This document shows, piece by piece, positions 51,197 through 58,949 of a DNA stretch of 64,000 nt (the stretch's first letter is position 1; each line of letters opens with the position of its first letter). The DNA is from Streptomyces sp. TRM68416 (GTDB taxonomy: Bacteria; Actinomycetota; Actinomycetes; Streptomycetales; Streptomycetaceae): positions 1-64,000 of the forward strand of contig NZ_JACVWU010000037.1 in NCBI RefSeq assembly GCF_014596915.1, given 5' to 3'. The position numbers were made by a program, and so were the translations under genes. The notes under the pieces are model-generated. The model had not been told where the DNA came from. It worked only from the letters and a program-made list of their open reading frames with translations, and did not search any database.

Positions 51197-51600
51197 GGGC
51201 TCACGGAGAGCGCCCGGAGCCGTCGGTGACGTCTCACGGTACGGATCTAGGACCTAGGATCATGGACCTAGGAAGTACCCCTTCGGGGGGCGCGAGCGCC
51301 CACGCACCCGACACCGTCTCGGCCCGGCAGCTGATCGCCGAGTACGTCGCTGCGTGCGCCCACCGTCCACCAACCGGCGTCCTGGACCATCTCGGCCGGG
51401 AAGTGCGCAAGATGCTCGCCGAGGGCATCGCCCCCGCCCACATCCGGGCCGGACTCGAACGCCACCGAGCCAAGGGCCTCCATCCCAGCACCTTGCCGAG
51501 TCTCGTCCACGAGGCCATGAACGCCGCGCCCGTCCCGGTCGGCCACACGCCGTGGACAAACCCCAGCGACATCGACGCCGCCTACGGAGGTGACCTCTGA
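51193..51600 (+). CDS. Replication-type protein, C-terminal part (split gene)
   Basis: A 135-residue product from ATG 51193, which overlaps the TGA of the N-terminal part. It contains VSARQLIAEYVAACAHRPPT and GLERHRAKGLHPSTLPSLVH, the C-terminal helical domain expected for the same protein. The same frame is open further upstream to at least 51121, where MREPAPNPD would continue the N-terminal half, so a single-base change near 51120 split an originally single gene. Whether both pieces are made and work together is unknown. Confidence 0.6.
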   Translation: MRAHGERPEPSVTSHGTDLGPRIMDLGSTPSGGASAHAPDTVSARQLIAEYVAACAHRPPTGVLDHLGREVRKMLAEGIAPAHIRAGLERHRAKGLHPSTLPSLVHEAMNAAPVPVGHTPWTNPSDIDAAYGGDL

Positions 51601-52292
51601 CCGCCACCCTTGCCCAAGAGCCTCGCCAGGTCGGTCCGCTCGCCAACCGGCTCAACACGATCCTGGCCACCCGCGGTATCGACCCCCGCGTCACAGCCGA
51701 GGAACCGCCGCCCGAGCCCGTCACGGCGCTGGAACTCGCGGACGCCCGGATCCCCGCCCGCTACCGCCGAGCCCTGGCCGACCACCCCCAGATCACCGCC
51801 TGGGCCGACCACATCGCCGGAGCAGGACGCCCCGGGCCCGGAGGTCCAGGAATCGCCGAGGGCCCGTCGCTGCTGATCGCCGGCCCCACCGGCACCGGCA
51901 AGACCCACCAGGCGTACGGCGCCGTCCGCGCCCTCCTGACCCGAGGTGTCCGCCTGCGCTGGGAGGCAACGACCTCCGCCGACCTGCACGCGCGGCTCCG
52001 TCCCCGAGCAGGCCACGACGCCGAACGGGACCTGCAGACGCTGGCCCGTTGCCCGCTGCTGGTCCTGGACGACCTCGGCGCGGCCAAGACCAGCGAGTGG
52101 ACCGAGGAGCTCACCTACCGGCTGATCAACCACCGGTACGAGCACATGCTCCCCACCCTCATCACCACCAACCTCCCCACCGCCGAGCTGCGCACCGCGC
52201 TCGGCGACCGCGTCGCCTCCCGCCTCGCCGAGATGACCGAACGCGTCATCCTCACCGGCCCCGACCGACGCCGCACCGCACCCGCCGCCTGA
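51597..52292 (+). CDS. IstB/DnaC-like AAA+ ATPase with a CTG start
   Basis: A 231-residue helicase-loader-type ATPase: Walker A GPTGTGKT at 96-103, Walker B LLVLDDLG with Asp158-Asp159, sensor-1 LITTNLPTAEL, arginine region RVASRLAEM. The frame has no ATG, GTG or TTG before Walker A and is closed by TGA at 51591-51593. The only plausible start is CTG 51597, which overlaps the upstream stop as CTGA and has GGAGGTG just before it. It probably loads a helicase at the element origin together with the split protein upstream. Confidence 0.85.
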   Translation: MTATLAQEPRQVGPLANRLNTILATRGIDPRVTAEEPPPEPVTALELADARIPARYRRALADHPQITAWADHIAGAGRPGPGGPGIAEGPSLLIAGPTGTGKTHQAYGAVRALLTRGVRLRWEATTSADLHARLRPRAGHDAERDLQTLARCPLLVLDDLGAAKTSEWTEELTYRLINHRYEHMLPTLITTNLPTAELRTALGDRVASRLAEMTERVILTGPDRRRTAPAA

Positions 52293-52386
52293 CGGCGGCA
52301 CCGCGTCTCCCCCTTCCCACCCTCACCTCGCCCCGCCCGCGCACAGGCATGCCCTCACACGCGCGAGCCCTTTGGAGAGCCCCTGC

Positions 52387-53715
52387 ATGACACCTGGCAA
52401 CACCGTGACCACAAGCGCCGCAGAGACTCCGGCAGCATCCCTGGCGCACTGGACCACCTCCCCCACCGCCGCCGTGCTGCTGCTCGTCGCCCTCGCCCTG
52501 ACCGCTGGATGGCGGTGGCAGCGCGTCCGCAAGCCCGGCAACCGGCAGCGACGTCGCACCGCCTCGATCCCGGTTGCCGCCGTCGCCGCGATCGGCTGCA
52601 CCGCCTACAGCGCGGACACAAGCTGGCGCTTCGCCGCCGACTACCTCGACATGGGCGGCACCATCGAGCGCGCCGCGATGTTCGCCGTCGCCGAACTCGC
52701 CCTGTTCGCCACCGCCCTGATGGCCCGGGCTAACCTCAACGGCCCGAAGCAGGCGCCCGGCCTGCCCGGCACCCTCACCTGGGTGATCACCGGCGTGCAG
52801 ATCGTGCCTGCCTACGCCGAGTCCGGGCTGGTCGGCGGAACCGTGCGGGCCTTCGTCGGCCCGGTCCTGGCGGCGATGCTGTGGCACCTGGCCATGGGCA
52901 TCGAACTGCGCAACCGCAGCCCGCACGCCGACTCCCGCAGCCTGACCGCCGTCCTCGCCCGCCAGATACGCGAACGACTGCTGGCCCGCCTGGGGATCGC
53001 CGACCGGGACGCGGACGCCGCCCGGATCATCCGCGAGCGCGCCCTCGACCGGGCCGTCACCCTGATCCTGCGGGCAGAGGCCATGAAGCCCGAGAAACGT
53101 GCCAAGCGGCGAGGCCAGCGCCTCACCCGCCGCCTGCACCAGGCACTGGAGCAAGCCGACGTCGACCGCGACGAACGCCAGGACGATCTGCTACTGCGCA
53201 AACTCGCCACCCGGCAACAGGCCCTCGCCCTCGCCTCCATCCCCCTGCCCGCCCGCTGGCCCCACCCCGCCCCGGGGTCTATGGACGGATCCACGATCGC
53301 TGGCCTTCGGGCCAACACGGCAATTCGGGCGGAGATTCCGGACGGCCCGCCTTCAAAGGTCGCGGGTGATGACGCCGCCGACCGGGCACCCCGCCAGGCC
53401 GAAAACCGCCCGCAACAGCCCGCCCGCACCGCCACCATCCCGGAACCGAACCCGGGCGAGAAACCGCCGAACGTCGATCCGGGCAAGGCTGCGCGGGCGA
53501 AGTCGAATCGCCCGGGCCACAAGCCGCGGGCGACACGGGACCTCCTCACCGAGTACGCCCATCGCCTCCACCGCGACACCGGACGTCTCTCCCGTGACCT
53601 GTTGGAGAACGCCGTGCGCGAGGACGGCTACAGCGTCGCCAGCGACACCGCCGGAGAAGTCGTCCGCAGCGTCAAGGCCGACCTACGCACCAGGCCCGCC
53701 GGCCACCCGCAATGA
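52387..53715 (+). CDS. Multi-spanning membrane protein of the element (DUF2637-like)
   Basis: A 442-residue protein with about four to five helices in the first 190 residues (TAAVLLLVALALTAGW, SIPVAAVAAIGCTAYS, MFAVAELALFATALMA, GPVLAAMLWHLAMGI), followed by a charged cytoplasmic half rich in Arg and Gln. The layout resembles the DUF2637 and spread-type membrane proteins of Streptomyces integrative elements, which help plasmid spread between hyphal compartments; the match is by layout, not by a decisive motif. ATG 52387 follows GGAGAG. Its stop overlaps the MobC start. Confidence 0.7.
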   Translation: MTPGNTVTTSAAETPAASLAHWTTSPTAAVLLLVALALTAGWRWQRVRKPGNRQRRRTASIPVAAVAAIGCTAYSADTSWRFAADYLDMGGTIERAAMFAVAELALFATALMARANLNGPKQAPGLPGTLTWVITGVQIVPAYAESGLVGGTVRAFVGPVLAAMLWHLAMGIELRNRSPHADSRSLTAVLARQIRERLLARLGIADRDADAARIIRERALDRAVTLILRAEAMKPEKRAKRRGQRLTRRLHQALEQADVDRDERQDDLLLRKLATRQQALALASIPLPARWPHPAPGSMDGSTIAGLRANTAIRAEIPDGPPSKVAGDDAADRAPRQAENRPQQPARTATIPEPNPGEKPPNVDPGKAARAKSNRPGHKPRATRDLLTEYAHRLHRDTGRLSRDLLENAVREDGYSVASDTAGEVVRSVKADLRTRPAGHPQ

Positions 53716-54365
53716 AACCGCCCCTACACCCAAGCCCCAAGGAAGACCGCTCGATGCACGACTCGCACCACGCACTCCACGACGCCCAAAAGGAGATCAA
53801 CACCCCCACCTCAGCGCCAGCAAGTTGTACCGGGAGCAATGCTCCCGACGTTCCCGCCCCGGGGGTGGCGGGAACAGCTCGGTGCCAGGGGGCACCGGAC
53901 CGTAAGGCTGCGACCGAGGGCGGACCGCAGCCAGGAGGGAAGCAGGCCGAGTCCCTCGCGAAGAGACGTCAGCGCGCGCGTCTGCCGCGAGAGCGCAAGC
54001 GCCTGAAGCAGCCCAGCTGCCGTATGAACGACGCAGAGTTCAAGCGATTCACCGACGCCGCCGCCTACTGCGACCTGTCCAACGCCGCGTTCCTCGCCTA
54101 CGCCGCCGACAAGGCCGCTCGTGACCTGACTCGCACCGCCGCGGAGATCGCCACCGAACGGGAGGTCATCAACGAGCTGTTCGCCGCCCGCCGCCATCTG
54201 GGCCGCATGCACGGCCTGTTCAACCAGGTCGCCAAGGCCCTCAACTCCGGCGCCGACGCACCCCACCTGGACGCTGCGGCCGAGGCCGTCCAAAGCGCCG
54301 CCCGCCGGGTGGAGGACGCCGCCGACGCCCTGCTCGCCCACCGCGACGGCGGTGCCGCTGAGTGA
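53712..54365 (+). CDS. mobC: MobC-like relaxosome accessory protein
   Basis: A 217-residue protein with a disordered N-terminal third, then a ribbon-helix-helix-like core (SCRMNDAEFKRFTDAAAYCD, LSNAAFLAYAADKAARDL) and the C-terminal MobC helix pair ending in VEDAADALLAH. MobC proteins bind oriT and assist the relaxase. ATG 53712 overlaps the preceding stop, and the relaxase GTG overlaps its own stop (GTGA), a tight mobilization operon. An ATG at 53755 is an alternative start. Confidence 0.82.
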   Translation: MKPPLHPSPKEDRSMHDSHHALHDAQKEINTPTSAPASCTGSNAPDVPAPGVAGTARCQGAPDRKAATEGGPQPGGKQAESLAKRRQRARLPRERKRLKQPSCRMNDAEFKRFTDAAAYCDLSNAAFLAYAADKAARDLTRTAAEIATEREVINELFAARRHLGRMHGLFNQVAKALNSGADAPHLDAAAEAVQSAARRVEDAADALLAHRDGGAAE

Positions 54366-56110
54366 TCCCCAGCATCCACGAACGCGGCAGCAGGACGATC
54401 GGCCTCATCAACTACCTCTACGGCCCCGGCACCCACGAGGAGCACATCGACCCGCACCTGGTCGCCGCCTTCGACCCCCTCACCCCCGACCCCGGCCGCG
54501 ACCCGAAGGCCACCTATGAACAGCTCCAGCGCCTGCTCGACCAGCCCGTCAACGCCCTGCCCACCAGCCGACGCCCCAAGAAGCATGTCTGGCATCTGTC
54601 CGTGCGGGCTGCTCCCGAGGACCCGATCCTGTCCGACCAGGACTGGGCGGCCATCGCCCGCCGCGTGGTCGCCGCCACCGGCATCGCCCCCGACGGCGAC
54701 GATCAGGCATGCCGGTGGGCGGCCGTCCGCCACGCCGACGACCACATCCACATCATCGCCACCCTGGTCCGCGACGACGGCCGACGGCCCCGCCTGCACA
54801 ACGAGGCCCGTCGCGCTCAGGCCGAATGCCGCCGTATCGAGGCCGACTACGGCCTGCGCCGCGTACCGCCCGGGGACGGCACCGCCGCCAAGCGCCCCAC
54901 CAGCGCCGAACGCCACAAGGCGGAACGCCAGGGCCTCGAACGCCCCGCGCGCGAAGAGCTGCACCAGACCGTCCGCCAAGCGGTGGCCGGCGCCGCGAGC
55001 GAGGCGGAGTTCTTCGCCCGGCTCAAGGCCGCCGGGCTCCTGATCCACCAGCGCGTCGCGCCGTCCGGCGACCTGCTCGGCTACAAGGCGGCCCTGCCCG
55101 GCGACGTCAACGACGACGGCGAGCCCATCTACTACGCAGGCTCCACGCTCGCCCCCGACCTCTCCCTGCCCCGCATCCGCAGGCGCTTCCCCACCACCCA
55201 CGACGTCCACCAGGACGAGCAGGAAGCGGCCACACGTCGGCCGCCCGCTCACTCGCACGCAGCTGTATCGGCGCCGACTGCCGCCCGACGCTCGGCCACC
55301 CGCGCCGCCTGGACTGCCCTGGTCACCTTCGACCAGGACGGCGACGGCGCTGCTGCGGCCCGCATCGCCGCCACCGGCGAGATTCTGGACACCCTCGCCC
55401 AGACCAGCGCAGCGCACACTCGCCAACAACTCCGTGACGCGGCCTGGGCGTTCGAGCGGGCCACCCGCTCCCACACCCGTGCCGAGTACCGGCATGTCCA
55501 GGCCATGCGCCGAGCCGCCCGCGACCTCCGCTACAGCGGCCCAGCGCTGGGCCGAGGGGAGGACGGCGCGACCACGGCGATGCTGATCGACACCCTGTTC
55601 TTCCTCGCCACCGCCGCCGCGCACTGGCACGCCCAGCGTCACCACGCCCAGCAGGCCGAGGCCGCCCGCCAGGCCGCCGTCCACCTGCGCGCCGCCTACG
55701 CTGCCGCCGCCGAGGAGCCCATGGCCCGCCTGCACGCCCAGGGCCTGCGCCTGGTCCAGCCCGTACGCGACTGGGCCGCCGCCCTCCTCCACGCCACAAC
55801 GCCCGAGATCGCCGACGCAGTAGTGAACGAACCTGGCTGGCCCGCCCTGGCCGCCACCCTCACCCACGCCTACCAGGCCGGCCACAACCCCCAGGAGCTG
55901 CTGGCCGAAGCCGTTGCCCCCCGTGAACTGGACTCCGCCGGGTCGGTCAGCGACGTCCTCGTCTGGCGCCTGCGCCACATCGCCGACCTGCCCGCCGACG
56001 CGGCCGAAACACCTTCCACCCGGCCCGCGCGCCACGGCACACCGGCCTCGTCTCCCGGCTCCGCTCGGCTCGCTGGTCAAGGCGGCGCACCGCAGGGACA
56101 CCGCAGGTAA
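54362..56110 (+). CDS. mobA: Relaxase/mobilization nuclease (VirD2/MobA-like)
   Basis: A 582-residue relaxase. The N-terminal domain shows the HUH metal motif HADDHIHII at 124-132, preceded by KKHVWHLSVRAAPEDPILSD and followed by PRLHNEARRAQAECRRIEAD. Nicking at oriT would start conjugal transfer with help from another element's pump. The C-terminal half is helical and Ala/Arg-rich. GTG 54362 overlaps the MobC stop. The candidate catalytic Tyr is not obvious from motif alone. Confidence 0.88.
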   Translation: MIPSIHERGSRTIGLINYLYGPGTHEEHIDPHLVAAFDPLTPDPGRDPKATYEQLQRLLDQPVNALPTSRRPKKHVWHLSVRAAPEDPILSDQDWAAIARRVVAATGIAPDGDDQACRWAAVRHADDHIHIIATLVRDDGRRPRLHNEARRAQAECRRIEADYGLRRVPPGDGTAAKRPTSAERHKAERQGLERPAREELHQTVRQAVAGAASEAEFFARLKAAGLLIHQRVAPSGDLLGYKAALPGDVNDDGEPIYYAGSTLAPDLSLPRIRRRFPTTHDVHQDEQEAATRRPPAHSHAAVSAPTAARRSATRAAWTALVTFDQDGDGAAAARIAATGEILDTLAQTSAAHTRQQLRDAAWAFERATRSHTRAEYRHVQAMRRAARDLRYSGPALGRGEDGATTAMLIDTLFFLATAAAHWHAQRHHAQQAEAARQAAVHLRAAYAAAAEEPMARLHAQGLRLVQPVRDWAAALLHATTPEIADAVVNEPGWPALAATLTHAYQAGHNPQELLAEAVAPRELDSAGSVSDVLVWRLRHIADLPADAAETPSTRPARHGTPASSPGSARLAGQGGAPQGHRR

Positions 56111-56274
56111 TCCCGCTGCGGAGACGCCTTTCGGTCAATGTTCGACCTGGGCGCCTCCGTACGCGTCTTGTGCGGGTTTGCGGTATGGCGGTGCTTCCTG
56201 TGCCCGAGGACGATGCCCCTCTGTGTCCGCCGCTGATCGTCGTGGCCGGCGCCAACAGACACGGGGGTGGGAAC

Positions 56275-57924
56275 TTGTCATACGCGGAGCACCAGTCGGT
56301 GTTCTCGGCGCCCGCGGTGCCCTTGGGGACGGCGGGCGACGCGCGGGAGGTGATCAGGCACGGGGCCTACACCGAGGGCATCACGCGCCGGTTGAGCGCC
56401 GCCGCCTTCGCCCGCACGGACTGGCTGGCCGTACTCTGTGCCGTACTGGCGCAGCTGTGGAAAGACCTGAAGGCCGCCGTACGGAGGCGGCTGCGATGGC
56501 TCTTCCCCGCCAAGGAGGCCGAGAAGGCTGCCGGTTCGTCGGAGCCGAAGCCGCCAGAGGTGGTGCTGGGTGAGGACTACGCGGTCTGGGTCCGTCGTCG
56601 GATCAAGAAGTCGGCGCGGCCGGTGCCGGTCTACGGCTTCCATCAGGAGCCGGTGGTGCACGCGTGCGATCGTGCCATCCAGCGCATGCGAAGACGCCGA
56701 GTGGCCGTCGTGGCCGCGGTCGCGGGCGTTGTCTGGCAAGCCATCGCCGGCGCCCTCACTGCCGGCTGGGCCATCCCCGTCCTGCTGGCCGGGCTGTGGG
56801 GCATCTACCTGGCCGAGCGCTACCTGGCCCAGCTGCGGCTCAACGCGCTACTGGCCGGAGAACTGCACGCGCCTCCGACCGCAGTGCAGGCCCACGCCCT
56901 GCCGTACCTCCACGAACGTCGCGCAAACGGCGACCGGCACCGGTTCCTCGGTGCGGGGCTTCAGGCGTGGCAGGAGGCCGTCATCGGTATCGACGTCGAG
57001 CCCGCCCCCGAGGGTCAGGACGCCGAAGACGACAGCACCAGGCCGCTTCCGGGCCTCGGCTCACCGGCACGAAGGCCAGGTCAGCCCGACATGGCCGAGG
57101 TGGCCAAGGCCGTCCTGGACGCGCTGGCGAAGCACAACAAGCCGGTGGCCCGAAAGCCTCTGAAGCACTTCACCGCCGCTCAGCTGCACGCCCACATCGC
57201 GCGCCGCCTGGACGATCCGGCACCCTCCCACCACCGCGATCATCCGAAACTGCGCGTGGAGGTCATCGGGATCGCCGGCATCCACCACAAGCGCTGGGAC
57301 CAGATCGACGACGACGCCTGGCGCAGCCTGCACACCCTCGCCGTGGACAACTTCGGTGACAAGCCCGCCGAGGAGGTCGCCCGCCGCTACATATGGGCGC
57401 GGGTCACCGCCTGGAACGGCGACCTCGTCGCCGCCATACTCGTCCACTTCGCCTACCAGGGCGGCTTCCTGCGCGTCACCGTCCGCCCGCACATCATGGG
57501 ACCCCTCAACCCGAAAGTCGCCGGGCTCGCGCCCGCAGATCCGCGCAGCCTGAAGTGGATCGGCCGCACCGCGTTCAACGCCCTTGCCGACGTCTACGTC
57601 GGACTCGACCGGCTCATACGCCGCAAGGCCCGCAAGCGCCCCGAGCTCGACCCGGGCAGCGGACCGGTCAGCCTCCGCGAGGTCTACAGCCTCCGCTGGC
57701 TGGAGGACATGCACATGCACGACGACGCCCGCTACTACGTGCAGATGATGCAACGCCGGGTCTTCGACTCCACCGAGATCTTCCTGCGCGACCACAACGT
57801 AGACATCGCCGCCTACCGCCAACAGTCCACAGCCATCTACAACTTCGGCGTCATGAACGGCGGCACCATGACCGGCGCAGTCCAGGCCACGCCGTTTTCC
57901 GTCAACCCCTCCATGACGAACTGA
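56275..57924 (+). CDS. Membrane protein with C-terminal amyloid-like motif
   Basis: A 549-residue protein of unknown function. Two hydrophobic helices lie near 142-185 (VVAAVAGVVWQAIAGALTAG, IPVLLAGLWGIYLAERYL). The cytoplasmic part is large, with KHFTAAQLHAHIARRLDD and WARVTAWNGDLVAAILVHFA. The last 27 residues (523-549, from NFGVMNGG to the end) closely match residues 15-41 of the next gene. TTG 56275 has GGGGGTGGG before it; GTG 56170 and ATG 56185 are in-frame alternatives. The motif suggests a signalling partner or effector, by inference. Confidence 0.75.
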   Translation: MSYAEHQSVFSAPAVPLGTAGDAREVIRHGAYTEGITRRLSAAAFARTDWLAVLCAVLAQLWKDLKAAVRRRLRWLFPAKEAEKAAGSSEPKPPEVVLGEDYAVWVRRRIKKSARPVPVYGFHQEPVVHACDRAIQRMRRRRVAVVAAVAGVVWQAIAGALTAGWAIPVLLAGLWGIYLAERYLAQLRLNALLAGELHAPPTAVQAHALPYLHERRANGDRHRFLGAGLQAWQEAVIGIDVEPAPEGQDAEDDSTRPLPGLGSPARRPGQPDMAEVAKAVLDALAKHNKPVARKPLKHFTAAQLHAHIARRLDDPAPSHHRDHPKLRVEVIGIAGIHHKRWDQIDDDAWRSLHTLAVDNFGDKPAEEVARRYIWARVTAWNGDLVAAILVHFAYQGGFLRVTVRPHIMGPLNPKVAGLAPADPRSLKWIGRTAFNALADVYVGLDRLIRRKARKRPELDPGSGPVSLREVYSLRWLEDMHMHDDARYYVQMMQRRVFDSTEIFLRDHNVDIAAYRQQSTAIYNFGVMNGGTMTGAVQATPFSVNPSMTN

Positions 57925-57950
57925 CCCATCAAACCCGCCAGGAGCCCCGC

Positions 57951-58346
57951 ATGCCCATCCGCCGCCAGCCCGACCCGATCCCGAACAGCCCCAACTTCGG
58001 CATCATCAACAACGGCCACATGACCGGCCCCGCCCAAGCCGCGCCTTTCTCCCAGAACGCCTCCCAGACCAACAACATCACCAACGAGGCCGTCGACAAG
58101 GCCCGCGAAAGCATCGACGACCTGCGACGGTGCCTGGAAGAACTTCGCGACCAGTACCCCGAGGTGGACGGCGCCCTGCGCGACCTCGACATGATCGCCC
58201 CGCGGCTCGACGAACCCGATCAGGACCCCGGCACCCTGCGCTACATGCTCCAAAACCTCGTCGAACGCTGCGGAGGCATCCCCGGCGTCCTCACCGCAGC
58301 CCAGCTCGTCCAGTCCACGGTCACAGCCCTGCTACCCGGATCTTGA
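57951..58346 (+). CDS. Small helical protein with N-terminal amyloid-like motif
   Basis: A 131-residue protein. Residues 15-41 carry NFGIINNGHMTGPAQAAPFS and on to TN, 17 of 27 identical, without a gap, to the C-terminus of the preceding gene product. The remainder is a compact helical domain (ARESIDDLRRCLEELRDQYP, then LRYMLQNLVERCGGI). No signal peptide. ATG 57951 has AGGAG upstream, 26 bases after the previous stop, so the two genes are cotranscribed. A sensor/adaptor to the membrane partner through motif stacking is proposed, not shown. Confidence 0.85.
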   Translation: MPIRRQPDPIPNSPNFGIINNGHMTGPAQAAPFSQNASQTNNITNEAVDKARESIDDLRRCLEELRDQYPEVDGALRDLDMIAPRLDEPDQDPGTLRYMLQNLVERCGGIPGVLTAAQLVQSTVTALLPGS

Positions 58347-58351
58347 GACTC

Positions 58352-58373
58352 CTGCATCACCATCCCAATGCAG
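58352..58373. promoter_or_regulatory. CTGCAT-N10-ATGCAG dyad at a convergent gene end
   Basis: The hexamer ATGCAG and its inverse, also present three times before the XRE gene, occur here between the stops of the motif gene and the flavoprotein gene. It may be a terminator stem or a second regulator site. Confidence 0.35.
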
Positions 58374-58394
58374 CTCATGACCACGTCGGATCCG

Positions 58395-58949
58395 TCAGTT
58401 CCGACGCGCAAGCGCGGGCCCCAGTAGATCCAGGGCTTCCTCCCAGCGGAACCGATCCGCACCGCCGCCGGCCTTGGGCCGGTGAGGTTCGTAGCTGCCG
58501 ATCAGTACGCCCATCTCGCGCAGCCGTTCCAGGCTCTGCCGATAGGCGGGGTGGGCGGCCTGGGCCGAGTTCAGATACGGCAGGACGGCAGTGGGGATGC
58601 CCATGCCGTACGCCTCGCACAGGATGCCCAGGGCGAGGGTGTCGGAGATGCCGACGGCCCACTTGTTGACCGTGTTGAAGGTGGCCGGCGCGACGGCGAT
58701 CGCGTCCGCGGGCGGCAGGGGGCGGGCCTCACCCGGTGTGCGCCAGGCCGAGCGGATCGGGTAGCCGGTCTGCGCTTCGATCGCCTCGGTGTCGAGGAAA
58801 CCCAGTCCCTGCGGGGTGGCGATGACCCCGACGTCCCAGTGCCGCTCCTGCGCGACAGTGATCAGCTTGCCGACGTCGCCGGCGATGCCACACGCGCAGA
58901 CGACGACGTACAGGAAGGGCTTGTTTTCCGGGGTGGTCGGCTCGGTCAC
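58395..58949 (-). CDS. Flavoprotein of the HFCD (PPC decarboxylase-like) family
   Basis: A 184-residue flavin-binding protein: LYVVVCACGIAGDVGKLITV for the N-terminal strand and phosphate loop, VAPATFNTVNKWAVGISDTL for the substrate/flavin loop and YGMGIPTAVLPYLNSAQ. Relatives decarboxylate cysteine-containing substrates (CoaC, EpiD), though the typical catalytic His is not evident. GTG 58949 overlaps the stop of the XRE regulator (GTGA), so it is expressed with that regulator. Substrate unknown. Confidence 0.85.
   Translation of the reverse strand: MTEPTTPENKPFLYVVVCACGIAGDVGKLITVAQERHWDVGVIATPQGLGFLDTEAIEAQTGYPIRSAWRTPGEARPLPPADAIAVAPATFNTVNKWAVGISDTLALGILCEAYGMGIPTAVLPYLNSAQAAHPAYRQSLERLREMGVLIGSYEPHRPKAGGGADRFRWEEALDLLGPALARRN

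Noticed and set aside
50684..51600. Simple pseudogene call for the split replication-type gene
   Set aside because: Both pieces have usable starts and an ATGA overlap, so loss of function is not certain; listed as two coding parts.
51597..52292. IS21-type transposition helper IstB
   Set aside because: The fold matches, but no istA transposase or terminal inverted repeats are present; context is a replication module of an integrative element.
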